NCBI RefSeq assembly: GCF_041008525.1
Contig: NZ_JBFLUG010000005.1
Location: forward strand, 62,001-126,000
Length of the DNA: 64,000 nt
Direction of reading: 5' to 3'
Source of the DNA: Parafrankia sp041008525
GTDB taxonomy: Bacteria > Actinomycetota > Actinomycetes > Frankiales > Frankiaceae
Shown: positions 29,706 to 38,448 of the stretch, piece after piece
Numbering within the stretch: position 1 is the first letter of the stretch
Layout: each line of letters opens with the position of its first letter
Made by a program: the position numbers and the translations under genes
The notes under the pieces: generated by a model
Database searches by the model: none
What the model was told of the DNA's origin: nothing
What the model saw: the letters and a program-made list of their open reading frames with translations, nothing else

Positions 29706-30512
29706 TCAGTGAGCGATGCGGGTGGCCGGGTGGGTTCCGGCGGTCACCAGGTCGGCGACGAACTGGCGCGGGTCCCCGCCCGTCACGGCGGCCTCCCCGA
29801 CCAGGACGGCATCCGCACCGGCACCCGCGAAGTGAAGCAGGTCGTGCGGCCCGCGCACTCCGGACTCCGCCACCTTCAGCACGCCGGGCGGAACCATCGG
29901 GGCGAGGCGCCCGAACGTGTCCCGGTCGACCTCGAGCGTCCGCAGGTTACGGGCGTTGATCCCGATCAGCCGGGCGCCCGCGTCCAGTGCCCGCACCATC
30001 TCGGCCTCGTCGTGCACCTCGATCAGCGCGGTCATGCCGAGCGACTCGATCCGCTCCAGCAGGCCGATCAGCCGAGGCTGGTCGAGCGCGGCCACGATCA
30101 GCAGGACCATGTCCGCGCCGTGGGCCCGCGCCTCGAGTACCTGGTACGGAGAGACCACGAAGTCCTTGCGCAGCACCGGTATGTCGACCGCGACCCGGAC
30201 AGCGTCCAGGTCGGCGAGCGAACCGCCGAAGCGCCGCCGTTCCGTGAGGACGCTCACCGCCGCCGCACCCGCCTGCTCGTAGAGCGAGGCGAGCCCGGCC
30301 GGGTCGCTGATTGTCGCCAGCGCACCCTTCGACGGCGAGCGGCGCTTGATCTCCGCGATCACCGATACCCGGGGTGCACGCAGCACCGCCAGCGCGTCCC
30401 GTGCATCCGGTACGCGTTCCACTCGTTGCTTGAGAGCTGCCAGGGACGTTGCTCGCTCGCGTTCGGCCAGATCTGCTCTGACCCCGTCGAGGATCTCGTC
30501 GAGAGCGTTCAT
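29706..30512 (-). CDS. trpC: Indole-3-glycerol phosphate synthase
   Basis: 268 residues, the normal monofunctional length. It closes the indole ring of carboxyphenylaminodeoxyribulose phosphate. The signature VIAEIKRRSPSKG is complete; VLRKDFVV, the catalytic Glu in ALIEVHDEAE and the phosphate loop AESGVRGPHDL are present. The ATG at 30512 gives the common MNALDEILDGVR N-terminus, and the longer ORF upstream is not conserved. There is no fused TrpF. It is the first gene of the trpC-trpB-trpA-lgt run; a plus-strand gene separates it from trpE, so it probably needs its own promoter in 30513-30820. Confidence 0.96.
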   Translation of the reverse strand: MNALDEILDGVRADLAERERATSLAALKQRVERVPDARDALAVLRAPRVSVIAEIKRRSPSKGALATISDPAGLASLYEQAGAAAVSVLTERRRFGGSLADLDAVRVAVDIPVLRKDFVVSPYQVLEARAHGADMVLLIVAALDQPRLIGLLERIESLGMTALIEVHDEAEMVRALDAGARLIGINARNLRTLEVDRDTFGRLAPMVPPGVLKVAESGVRGPHDLLHFAGAGADAVLVGEAAVTGGDPRQFVADLVTAGTHPATRIAH

Positions 30513-30821
30513 CGCCCCGCGCTCACGCCACTCACGGCCATGCCGCCGATGGTAGGGCAGGCACGCGGCGCTGGCCCGCCGCCCCCGCCCATGGCGCCGC
30601 CCGGTCACCACCCGTTGTTGTTCTCGTGTTGACCCGACCGATGCGCAGGCTCCTGACATTGACGTCGAGGCCAGACGGAGCAGACGTATCCCCCAGCAGG
30701 TGACAGGGCAGGTCATTTCCGTAGTCGTGGGCCTGTTGCTAGTACCACCCGCAGCGCCCGTGCGGGCACACCCCGGCACAGGCACCGATCGGCCACCCGA
30801 CACGCCTGCGGCCTCGCTGCG
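30513..30821. other. Divergent intergenic region between trpC and the LexA-box gene
   Basis: About 310 bp with no supported gene. It should hold the promoter for leftward trpC. A small stem of CCGCA and TGCGG (around 30749-30765) is visible. I saw no leader peptide with a Trp codon run and no T-box. Confidence 0.5.
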
Positions 30822-30849
30822 TTGACGGCCCGCACCCGGCCCGTATCAT
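30822..30849 (+). promoter_or_regulatory. Sigma-70-type promoter of the LexA-box gene
   Basis: TTGACG at 30822-30827 and TATCAT at 30844-30849 are separated by 16 bp, close to the housekeeping sigma consensus. Transcription would start near 30856, within the LexA box, about 30 bp before the ATG at 30888. Confidence 0.65.
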
Positions 30850-30864
30850 CGAACACACGTTCGA
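30849..30864. promoter_or_regulatory. LexA (SOS) box
   Basis: TCGAACACACGTTCGA is a perfect match to the actinobacterial LexA operator TCGAAC-N4-GTTCGA, with both six-base arms exactly complementary. It starts at the last base of the -10 element and covers the expected transcription start, the ideal place for repression. It is 23 bp before the downstream start codon. Confidence 0.8.
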
Positions 30865-30887
30865 AGACGGGTGCTACGGGAGGCGTG

Positions 30888-31520
30888 ATGAGGGAACTGG
30901 CCGACGTGCCGCGGGGCGACCAGTCGACGGGCCGGGGTGCCGCCATCCCGGCATCAGGGTCAGATCCGGCCGATCCGGCGTCGTGGGGCGGCGGCTCCGC
31001 GGAGCCCCTGACGGGGTGGGCCACGGCCGCCTCACGGGTCGCTCGGCGCGCCGGCGCCCCTCGCGGAGGTCCCCACGGGCGGCCCGGTCCGAGCGGGCCG
31101 GAAGGTGGTATGGAGGAGAGGACGGAACGGAATGCACGATCATCGCCCCACCCGCCGGGCGGGCCGCCGCGCGGCCTCGCGCCCCGGGTTCCGGTGGGTG
31201 TCACGGCTACCGAGCCCACGGGCGCGCCAGCGCCCGGCGCAGCGGCCACCACGGCCCCCGGCTCGGTGGCGGGCCCCGCGAAGGCTGCCGGGGGCCCGGC
31301 GGACCACAGCCGTCTCAGGGCCCGGCTCGAGGAGCTCGACCAGCGCATCGCGCGGATCGACGTGCTCATCGGTCTGATCGAGGCGGATGTCGAGCGCAAC
31401 CGCCTGCTGCTCGGGGCGGTCAGCGGCTTCCAGCCACGCCGGTTCCCGGCGCCGCGGGTCGCGGGCGGGCCAGGCTCGGAGTCCCCGCTCCGACCGGGCG
31501 GAGCGGAGGTGTCCCGATGA
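30888..31520 (+). CDS. Uncharacterised coiled-coil protein, probably SOS-regulated
   Basis: 210 residues. I recognise no family. The first ~135 residues are a disordered Gly/Pro/Ala/Arg/Ser region. Residues ~139-185 are strongly helical with heptad spacing (RLRARLEELDQRIARIDVL then IGLIEADVERNRLLLG), a likely coiled coil for oligomerisation, followed by a short basic FQPRRFPAPR and a Gly-rich tail. The ATG at 30888 follows GGGAGG. A perfect LexA box overlaps its promoter, so expression on DNA damage is the best inference. It runs against the trp genes, and its TGA at 31518-31520 abuts the TCA stop complement of the next gene. A small SOS checkpoint or adaptor protein is possible but unproven. 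Confidence 0.7.
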   Translation: MRELADVPRGDQSTGRGAAIPASGSDPADPASWGGGSAEPLTGWATAASRVARRAGAPRGGPHGRPGPSGPEGGMEERTERNARSSPHPPGGPPRGLAPRVPVGVTATEPTGAPAPGAAATTAPGSVAGPAKAAGGPADHSRLRARLEELDQRIARIDVLIGLIEADVERNRLLLGAVSGFQPRRFPAPRVAGGPGSESPLRPGGAEVSR

Positions 31521-32168
31521 TCAGGTGGGGTCCTGGCCCCGCTCGATGGCGTCCCAGGCGTCGACGGGTGCGGCTACGCGGGCCTGGTAACGGCCGGACA
31601 TGGCCGGCCAGGTCCCGGCGCGGGCGACGACGGTCGCACCCGTGACCGCCAGCACGAGCCCACCCAGCACCGCGAACCACGGCCCGGCACCGCTCGAGAG
31701 CCCGAGGATCGCCGGTTCCCCCGCGGGCACCACGGCCTGGACCTCGTCCGTGCCGCGAACGGCCCCCTCAGGGTCGAGAGCGATGCCACCAGCGGTCAGC
31801 ACGATGCCGATGCCGGCGAGCACCACCAGCACACCGACCACGATCCGCCCCAGGCGCCGGGTGGCGATGATCGCCACGGTCCCGGCGAGACCCAGCAGTG
31901 CCAGCCCGGTGACGGCCGGCGCCAGGGACCCGCCTGACCAGCTGACGGGCAGCGGCGCCGCCACCACCTCGTTTCCCGCCCCGGTCGCCGCCTGCACTCG
32001 GGCGGAGACCCAGGTGGAGCCGGTGCTGAACAGGACGGCGGCGGAACCGACCAGGCAGGCGACGACGGCGAGTGCCCGCTCCCGGCGGGCGCGCCGGCCC
32101 GGCCCGGACATCGGGGCCGGGCCAGGCGGCGTCGCGTCGGCGGGCGGCGACCCGGCGGGGGGGGTCAT
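31521..32168 (-). CDS. Trp biosynthesis-associated membrane protein (TIGR02234 family)
   Basis: 215 residues with four predicted membrane helices (about 32-52, 83-103, 106-130 and 160-182), a Pro-rich cytoplasmic start with RRARRER, and a C-terminal tail ending WDAIERGQDPT, typical of the TIGR02234 family found just after trpE in actinobacteria. Its biochemical role is unknown; a tie to tryptophan synthesis is inferred only from conserved position. Its start overlaps the trpE stop by four bases (ATGA), so it is translationally coupled to trpE. Its stop touches that of the convergent coiled-coil gene with no spacer. Confidence 0.88.
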   Translation of the reverse strand: MTPPAGSPPADATPPGPAPMSGPGRRARRERALAVVACLVGSAAVLFSTGSTWVSARVQAATGAGNEVVAAPLPVSWSGGSLAPAVTGLALLGLAGTVAIIATRRLGRIVVGVLVVLAGIGIVLTAGGIALDPEGAVRGTDEVQAVVPAGEPAILGLSSGAGPWFAVLGGLVLAVTGATVVARAGTWPAMSGRYQARVAAPVDAWDAIERGQDPT

Positions 32169-33775
32169 ACCGGCGGGCGGAGGGACTCCGCCACCTCGAC
32201 CGCACGGAGCACCGCGGCGGCCTTGGTCCGGCTCTCCAGGTCCTCCGACGCGGGCACGGAGTCCGCGACGATCCCCGCGCCGGCCTGCACGTAGGCCATG
32301 CCGGACCGCAGCACCGCGGTGCGGATGGCGATGGCGGTGTCCAGGTCACCACCGAAGTCGAGGTATCCGACCACACCCCCGTAGAGGCCCCGCCGCGTCG
32401 GTTCGAGCTCGTCGATGATCTCCATGGCCCGCACCTTGGGCGCACCGGACAGGGTGCCCGCGGGGAAGGTCGCCGCGAGCACGTCGATGGCGCTGCGGTC
32501 GGGCTCGACCTGACCGATCACCGTGGAGACGATGTGCATGATGTGCGAGAACCGCTCGACCTCGGCGAACTCGACCACCCGTACCGAGCCGGGAACGCAG
32601 ACCCGCCCCAGGTCGTTGCGGACCAGATCGACCAGCATGACGTGCTCGGATCGTTCCTTGGGGTCGGCAAGAAGCTGGGCGGCCAGTTCGGCGTCGCGTT
32701 CCGGGGTGCCGCCACGCGGCCGGCTGCCGGCGATCGGGTGCAGCAGTGCCCGCCGGCCCGTGACCTTGACGTGCGCCTCCGGCGAGGAGCCCACCACGTC
32801 GTGATCGGCGAACCGCAGCAGGTACATGTACGGGCTGGGGTTGGAGGCGCGCAGCACCCGGTAGACGTCGAGCGCGTCCGCGGTGGTGGGGCGCTCGAAC
32901 CGCTGGGAGATGACGATCTGGAAGCACTCTCCGGCCCGGATCTCCTCGATGGACCGCTCGACGGCGCGGTGGAACCCGCCGGGTTCGGTGGCCGAGACGA
33001 AGTCACGGACACCCGTGACCGCCCCCGTGGTGGTCGCGACGGTCGGCTCGCTCCACTTGCCGAGATCCGCCGTCATCACCTCGATGCGGTGCACCGCATC
33101 GTCGTAGGCCGCGTCGAGCTCGGCCCGCCGGGTGGCAGCCTGCTGCCCCGTCCGCGGGTCGCCCGGCTGGCCGTCGCCCGGCTGGCCACCGCCCGGCTCC
33201 GGCGGTGGATCCGCGGTGACCCGCGGGCGGGTCGCGCCGGTGAAGACGTTCGCGACCAGCTGGCAGGAGCCGTCGGTGTGGTCGAGGACGGCGAGATCCG
33301 TCGTGAGCAGCATCCTCAGCTCGGGGATGCCGAGATCGTCGGCAGCGTTCGCGGGCAGCCGCTCGATGCGCCGGACGATGTCGTAGGACAGGTAGCCGAC
33401 CAGCCCGCCGAGCAGAGGCGGGGTGCCCTCCGGCCGCGGCGAGCAGAGCTGGCGCTCCACCGCGCGCAGAACCTCGAGCGGGTCGCCGCCCTCGGGAACG
33501 CCGGGCGGCGGGGCGCCGTCGACCCAGACGGCCTGACCATCACGCTCGGTGAGAGTGGCCGCGGCCCGGACGCCGACGAACGAGTACCGCGACCACATGC
33601 CGCCGTGCTCGGCGGACTCCAGCAGGAAGGTTCCCGGGCCGCCGGCCAGCTTGCGGTAGACCCCGACCGGGGTCTCCCCGTCGGCGAGCAGGCGCCGCGA
33701 CACCGCCACGACGGCCTGCCGGGCCGCGAGCTCGTGGAACTCCTCCCGGTCCGGGCTGATCTCGCCGGTCGTCAT
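32165..33775 (-). CDS. trpE: Anthranilate synthase component I
   Basis: 536 residues. It converts chorismate and ammonia (from TrpG) to anthranilate, the first committed step to tryptophan. The N-terminal regulatory half has LLESAEHGGMWSRYSFVG, containing the LLES motif that binds feedback tryptophan. The catalytic half shows GECFQIVISQRFE, IAGSRPRGGTPERD, HVMLVDLVRNDLGRVC and FPAGTLSGAPKVRAM, all chorismate-binding family signatures. A Pro/Gly-rich insert near residues 175-210 (GGGQPGDGQPGDP) is unusual. The ATG at 33775 overlaps the hisI stop. trpG is not in the window. Confidence 0.97.
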   Translation of the reverse strand: MTTGEISPDREEFHELAARQAVVAVSRRLLADGETPVGVYRKLAGGPGTFLLESAEHGGMWSRYSFVGVRAAATLTERDGQAVWVDGAPPPGVPEGGDPLEVLRAVERQLCSPRPEGTPPLLGGLVGYLSYDIVRRIERLPANAADDLGIPELRMLLTTDLAVLDHTDGSCQLVANVFTGATRPRVTADPPPEPGGGQPGDGQPGDPRTGQQAATRRAELDAAYDDAVHRIEVMTADLGKWSEPTVATTTGAVTGVRDFVSATEPGGFHRAVERSIEEIRAGECFQIVISQRFERPTTADALDVYRVLRASNPSPYMYLLRFADHDVVGSSPEAHVKVTGRRALLHPIAGSRPRGGTPERDAELAAQLLADPKERSEHVMLVDLVRNDLGRVCVPGSVRVVEFAEVERFSHIMHIVSTVIGQVEPDRSAIDVLAATFPAGTLSGAPKVRAMEIIDELEPTRRGLYGGVVGYLDFGGDLDTAIAIRTAVLRSGMAYVQAGAGIVADSVPASEDLESRTKAAAVLRAVEVAESLRPPV

Positions 33776-34194
33776 CGAGTCGCTCCCGTCGTCGGCACGG
33801 GCGCCTGGCCCGCGGCCGGTGCCGCGTCGGTCCGCTCAGGACCGAGCTGGAGCTCTCGGCCGGTGAAGCAGGTCCGCTCCCCGGTGTGGCAGGCGGGCCC
33901 GGTCTGGTCCACCCGGACGAGCACGGTGTCGCCGTCGCAGTCGAGCGCGACCGAACGCACCTGTTGGACGTGCCCACTGGTGTCGCCCTTGACCCAGTAC
34001 TCGGAGCGGCTCCGGCTCCAGTAGGTGGCGCGGCCGGTGGTGAGCGTGCGGTGCAGCGCCTCGTCGTCCATCCAGCCGACCATGAGGACCTCCCCGGTGT
34101 CGTGCTGCTGGGCAACGGCCGGGAACAGGCCGGCGCTGTCGCGCTTGAGCCGGCGGGCGATGGCGGGATCCAGACGGGAGGCGCGTGCGGTCAC
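33772..34194 (-). CDS. hisI: Phosphoribosyl-AMP cyclohydrolase
   Basis: 140 residues. It opens the purine ring of PR-AMP in histidine synthesis. The family core is clear: VLMVGWMDDEALHRTL, TYWSRSRSEYWVKGDTSGH, the metal-binding DCDGDTVLV and the Cys/His pair of GPACHTGERTCF. It is monofunctional, with no HisE domain at the end; the C-terminal ~20 residues are an unconserved Ala/Pro tail. The GTG at 34194 starts the conserved region correctly. Its stop overlaps the trpE start by four bases, joining the his and trp groups into one transcription unit here. Confidence 0.95.
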   Translation of the reverse strand: MTARASRLDPAIARRLKRDSAGLFPAVAQQHDTGEVLMVGWMDDEALHRTLTTGRATYWSRSRSEYWVKGDTSGHVQQVRSVALDCDGDTVLVRVDQTGPACHTGERTCFTGRELQLGPERTDAAPAAGQAPVPTTGATR

Positions 34195-34339
34195 CCGCCT
34201 ATTCTGCCCGCCGCGGCCCGGCCAGCCATGTCCCCGCCGGCACCGGCCGGCCGCAGACGCGGCCGGCCGTCGGCCGGGCACCCGTCACACCGCCCGCGCG
34301 CGCCGCCGCGCGTGGGCGGCACGCGCGGTCCGGCAGCGG

Positions 34340-36103
34340 TCAGCTGGCCGCGACTCCGGCGGCCCAGGATTCGTGCAGGCGCCGGTAGACGCCGGGGACG
34401 GCGACGAGATCGGCATGCGCCCCGCGCTGGACCACCCGGCCGGCGTCCATCACGATCACGTCGTCAGCCGCCTCGGCGGTCGACAGCCGGTGCGCGATCG
34501 TGACCGAGGTCCGGTGCCGGGTCAGTGCGAGGAGCGCCGCGGCGATCCGCACCTCGGTCGCGGGATCGACGGCGGAGGTCGCCTCGTCGAGGACGAGCAG
34601 GTCGGGGTCGGCCAGCTGGGCGCGGGCCAGCGCGACGAGCTGTCGTTCGCCGGCGGAGAGCAGCTCTCCGCGTTCGCCGACCGGTGTGCGGATCCCGGCG
34701 GGCAGGCCGGCGAGCCAGTCCCCGAGCCCCAGCTCCACGAATGCCGCCTCGATCTGCGCATCGGTGGCGTCGGGCCGCCCGTAGCGGGCGTTGTCCGCGA
34801 TGGTGAGGTCGAACAGGAAGCCGTCCTGCGGCACCATGACCACGCGGCGACGCAGCGAGTCGAAGCGCACCTCGGAGAGAGGGACACCGCCGATCAGCAC
34901 TGTTCCGCTGCTCGGGTCCATGAGGCGGGTCAGCAGCTTGGCCAGGGTCGTCTTGCCGGAGCCGGTCTCGCCGACGACGGCCACCCTGCTGCGCGGCGCG
35001 AGGTCGAGGGTGACCTCGTGCAGGACCGGCGGGCCGCCGGGGTAGGCGAAGCCGACCTGGTCGAAGCGGACACCGAGCGGGCCGGCGGGCAGTGCGCGGC
35101 CCGCGCCGTCCGCGGCCGGGTCACGGATGTCCGTGGGGGTGTCCAGGACGTCGAGGACACGACGAAGCCCGGCGAAGGCGTTGGAACCGTCGTTGAGCAC
35201 CTCGGTCAACGACTGGATCGGCATGATGAACAGGGTGAGCAGGAACAGGAACGCCACCAGCTGACCGGTGGTCAGCGAACCGTCGACACCGAGCAGCACG
35301 CCCACCACGACCACCGCCGCCGTGGTCAGCGCCGCGACGCCCTCGACGCCCGCGAACACCCCGGCCACCAGCGTCTGCGCGCCGGTCTGCGCGGAGCGGT
35401 AGTTCTCCACCGTGGTGTCGATGCGGTGGGCGGTGCGGCCCTGCGATCCGTAGGCCCGCACGACCTGGGCGCCGACCACCGACTCGGCGATCGCGCCGAG
35501 CATGTCACCGACCCGCTCGCGGACCACGCCGTACCGGCGGGCCAGCCGCCGCTGGAAGCGGTGGGTGGCCAGGACCAGCGGGATGAAGAAGGCATACACG
35601 AGCAGGGCGAGCTGCCAGGAGTAGACGAACATCAGGATCGTGGCGATCAGCATCTGCCCCGACGCGACGATCAGCATCACGCCGCCGAACTGCAGGAACT
35701 GCGACATCGTGTCGACGTCGCTGGTGACCCGCGAGGTCAACGACCCGCGCCGCTGCTCGGACTGGCTCAGCATCGACAGGTCGTGGACATGGCGGAACGC
35801 GCGGATCCGCAGTGTGGCCAGCGCGCTCTCCGAGATCCGGTAGAGCCGCACGTTCATCCAGAACGCCGCGAAACCGGTGACCAGGATCGCGACGGCCGCG
35901 ACAGCGACGGATGTGCCGACGAGGCCGAGGTCGGCGCCGTCGTCCCCCACACCGCGGTCGAGCGTCTGCTGGATGACCACCGGAATGACCACCTTGCCGA
36001 CGGTGGCGAGGGCGGCCAGCGCGAGCGTCCCGAGGATACCGGCGGTCAGTTCCGGCACCAGCCGGCGCAGGCGGCCGGCAGTCGCCACCAGGCCGTCGCT
36101 CAT
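34340..36103 (-). CDS. ABC exporter half-transporter with catalytic Walker B (second of pair)
   Basis: 587 residues: six-helix exporter membrane domain (~20-320), then an ATPase domain. Walker A is GETGSGKTT (~377), Walker B LLVLDEATSAVD keeps the catalytic Glu, and the switch His is present (IAHRLST). The signature motif is altered to LSAGERQ instead of LSGGQ. Its start overlaps the partner's stop by four bases (ATGA), so the two are made together and should form a heterodimer, as in BmrCD-type multidrug exporters. Substrate is unknown; drugs, lipids or peptides are all possible. It lies between hisI and hisF on the same strand. Confidence 0.92.
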   Translation of the reverse strand: MSDGLVATAGRLRRLVPELTAGILGTLALAALATVGKVVIPVVIQQTLDRGVGDDGADLGLVGTSVAVAAVAILVTGFAAFWMNVRLYRISESALATLRIRAFRHVHDLSMLSQSEQRRGSLTSRVTSDVDTMSQFLQFGGVMLIVASGQMLIATILMFVYSWQLALLVYAFFIPLVLATHRFQRRLARRYGVVRERVGDMLGAIAESVVGAQVVRAYGSQGRTAHRIDTTVENYRSAQTGAQTLVAGVFAGVEGVAALTTAAVVVVGVLLGVDGSLTTGQLVAFLFLLTLFIMPIQSLTEVLNDGSNAFAGLRRVLDVLDTPTDIRDPAADGAGRALPAGPLGVRFDQVGFAYPGGPPVLHEVTLDLAPRSRVAVVGETGSGKTTLAKLLTRLMDPSSGTVLIGGVPLSEVRFDSLRRRVVMVPQDGFLFDLTIADNARYGRPDATDAQIEAAFVELGLGDWLAGLPAGIRTPVGERGELLSAGERQLVALARAQLADPDLLVLDEATSAVDPATEVRIAAALLALTRHRTSVTIAHRLSTAEAADDVIVMDAGRVVQRGAHADLVAVPGVYRRLHESWAAGVAAS

Positions 36104-38448
36104 CGGACCCCGTCCTTGTCCACCGCCGGCACGCGGTGGTTGGCGAGCGGGGCCGGCTCCGCCGCCGGATCCACGGCCAGGTCCGGCGGCTGCGCCGGCA
36201 CCGTTCCGTCCACCGGGACAGCGGCCGCGGGCGATGCGGGACCCGCCGTCTGGGCGGGTGCTGGCGGGACAGCCGGAGTGGGCAGGACAGCCGGGGCGGG
36301 CATCGCCGCCAGCGCGGCCGCGCGCGCCTGCGCGGCGCCGTCGTAGGCAGTGAGCAGCTCGGCATAGCCAGGCGAGCGGGCCAGCAGTTCGGCGTGGGTT
36401 CCCTGGGCGGCGACCCGGCCATCGGCGAGGAACACGACCTCGTCGGCGAGCTCGACCGTCGAACGGCGGTAGGCGACTATCACGACGGTGGACGCCCCTG
36501 CCCGCTGCCGCAGGTCGGCGAGGATGGACGCCTCTATCCGCGGGTCGACGCTGGATGTCGCGTCGTCCAGGATGAGCATCCGCGGCTGGCGTACCAGCGC
36601 ACGGGCCAGGCCGATCCGCTGCCGCTGACCGCCGGAGAGCGTGGTGCCCCGCTCTCCGACGCGAGTGTCGAGGCCGCCGGGAAGGGTGCGGACGAACCGG
36701 TCTGCCTGGGCCCGCCGCAGTGCCTCCCACACCTCGTCGTCGCCCAGGTCAAGCCCCAGGGTGACGTTCGCGCGCACGGTGTCGTCGAACAGGAAGGTCT
36801 GTTGGGGGACGAGCGCGACCGCGCGGGCCACCTCGCCGGCGGCGAGGTCGCGCAGGTCCGTGCCGTCAACGCGGACCGTGCCGGCGTCGGGGTCGACGAG
36901 CCGGGCCAGCAGGTTGACCAGAGTCGACTTGCCGGCTCCGGTGCGGCCGGTCAGCGCCACCACCCGGCCGGGACGCACCTCGAAGGTGACCGCGGCCAGC
37001 GCCTGCCGATCGACGCCGGCGGCGGCGGCCGCGTCGGCATCGGCATCGGCCGCTGAAGCGGAGAGGGAGGCGGCAGCGGAGGCGTCGGCCGCGTCGACGG
37101 ACGACGCGTCGGTGGCGGGCTCGGCGGGGAGCAGGTCGGTGGCAAGCGCCTCGGGTCCCGCGGGCAGGACCGGCGCCGCTGCCGGCTGCGGATAGGCATA
37201 GCCCACGCCGGTGACACGCAGTGTGGCCGGGTCGGTCCCGTGCAGGGCGGCCGTCCCGTGGCTGAGCCCACCGCGGGCCGCAAGCACCGCCGCCACCCGC
37301 TCATAGCCGACGACGGACCTCGGAAGCTCACCGAAGACCCATCCGATCGATCTGATCGGGAAGGCGAGCAGGGTGAACAGGTAGGCGACCCGCACCAGCT
37401 CCCCCACCGTGAGGGAGCCGTTGTCGATGCGCACCGCGCCAACCAGGATCACCGTGAGAACGCCCAGGTTGGGCAGCGCCTCCATGACCGGGTCGAACAG
37501 GCCACGGATCCGGCCGGCGCGAACCATCGCGTCCCGCAGCTCGTGGGCCTTGCCGGTGAAGCGCTCCGTCTCGCCGGCCTCCCGGCCGAGGGTCTTGACA
37601 ACGAGCGCTCCGTCGAACGACTCGTGGGCGACCGCGCTGACCTCGCCACGCAGCCGCTGGACCCGGCCGTACAGCGGTGACACCCAGCGGCCGTAGACGA
37701 TGTTCACCACCCCGAAGGCGGGGAACACGACACAGCCCACCAGGGCGAGAAGCGGATCGGTGAGGATCAGCAGGACGAGCGCGGCGGCCAGCATCACCAG
37801 CACACCGACCGCGAAGGGCAGCGGGGCGATCGGCGCCCAGGTGGCCTCGACGTCCGCGTTCGCGTTCGACAGCAGCGAGCCGGTCGGGTGCCGCTGGTGC
37901 CAGGCCAGCGGCAGGTGGAGGTACTGGCGGGTGACGCGGCGCCGGTAGGTGGCCTGGAGCCGGTACTGCATCATGCCGGAGACCAGCCGCCGGAAGAACA
38001 GCCCGCAGGCTCGCGCGAGCCCGATCCCGACCATGATCGCCCCGACCGCGAGGACGGTGCTCCAGTCGGCGTGCTCGTTCCGGATGCTCGGCACGATCAC
38101 CCGCTCGGTGATCTCGCCCAGGGCGAGCGAGCTCGCCACTGTCGCGAGGGCGTAGAGCGAGCTTCCGGCCACCGCCGCAACGAAGATCCGCGGCTCCTCG
38201 CGTACCGCGATCGCGAGGACGCCCAGCCCGCGCCGGATCACTCCGTCCTGGGCTCCCGCTGCCGACGTGCCCTCGGCCGAGGAGCCTTCGGCCGCGGCGC
38301 CCCCGGGTGCGTTCGGGGCCGTCCCCGGGGTCACCTCGGACACCTCGGCGGAGCGCGTCGCGCGACGGGGAGGCCGCCCGTCGGCGGTGGTGGCGGCGAT
38401 CGGTGCCCCCTGACCGGGCACCAGGCTGGATGCGGGTTCACCGGGCAA
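36100..38448 (-). CDS. ABC exporter half-transporter with degenerate ATP site (first of pair)
   Basis: 782 residues. The membrane domain (~75-390) is of exporter type. The ATPase has Walker A GRTGAGKST (~500) and a perfect LSGGQRQR signature, but Walker B reads LILDDATSSVD (Glu to Asp) and the switch His is replaced (VAYRRST for IAHRLST). An Ala/Asp/Ser-rich stretch of about 60 residues is inserted just before Walker A, between the first strand (VTGVGYAYP) and the second. A long Pro/Ala/Val-rich C-terminal tail (~710-782) follows the domain. The start is TTG at 38448, supported by GGAGGAG upstream. It probably heterodimerises with the next gene. Confidence 0.9.
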   Translation of the reverse strand: MPGEPASSLVPGQGAPIAATTADGRPPRRATRSAEVSEVTPGTAPNAPGGAAAEGSSAEGTSAAGAQDGVIRRGLGVLAIAVREEPRIFVAAVAGSSLYALATVASSLALGEITERVIVPSIRNEHADWSTVLAVGAIMVGIGLARACGLFFRRLVSGMMQYRLQATYRRRVTRQYLHLPLAWHQRHPTGSLLSNANADVEATWAPIAPLPFAVGVLVMLAAALVLLILTDPLLALVGCVVFPAFGVVNIVYGRWVSPLYGRVQRLRGEVSAVAHESFDGALVVKTLGREAGETERFTGKAHELRDAMVRAGRIRGLFDPVMEALPNLGVLTVILVGAVRIDNGSLTVGELVRVAYLFTLLAFPIRSIGWVFGELPRSVVGYERVAAVLAARGGLSHGTAALHGTDPATLRVTGVGYAYPQPAAAPVLPAGPEALATDLLPAEPATDASSVDAADASAAASLSASAADADADAAAAAGVDRQALAAVTFEVRPGRVVALTGRTGAGKSTLVNLLARLVDPDAGTVRVDGTDLRDLAAGEVARAVALVPQQTFLFDDTVRANVTLGLDLGDDEVWEALRRAQADRFVRTLPGGLDTRVGERGTTLSGGQRQRIGLARALVRQPRMLILDDATSSVDPRIEASILADLRQRAGASTVVIVAYRRSTVELADEVVFLADGRVAAQGTHAELLARSPGYAELLTAYDGAAQARAAALAAMPAPAVLPTPAVPPAPAQTAGPASPAAAVPVDGTVPAQPPDLAVDPAAEPAPLANHRVPAVDKDGVR

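Noticed and set aside
30513..30887. Trp attenuator or T-box before trpC
   Set aside because: No short leader ORF with consecutive Trp codons and no T-box-like sequence was seen; only a small stem.
30713..31399. Minus-strand ORF over the LexA-box gene
   Set aside because: It would make trp collinear, but it has no ribosome site, its product is low-complexity, and the plus-strand gene has a promoter, ribosome site and a coherent helical region.
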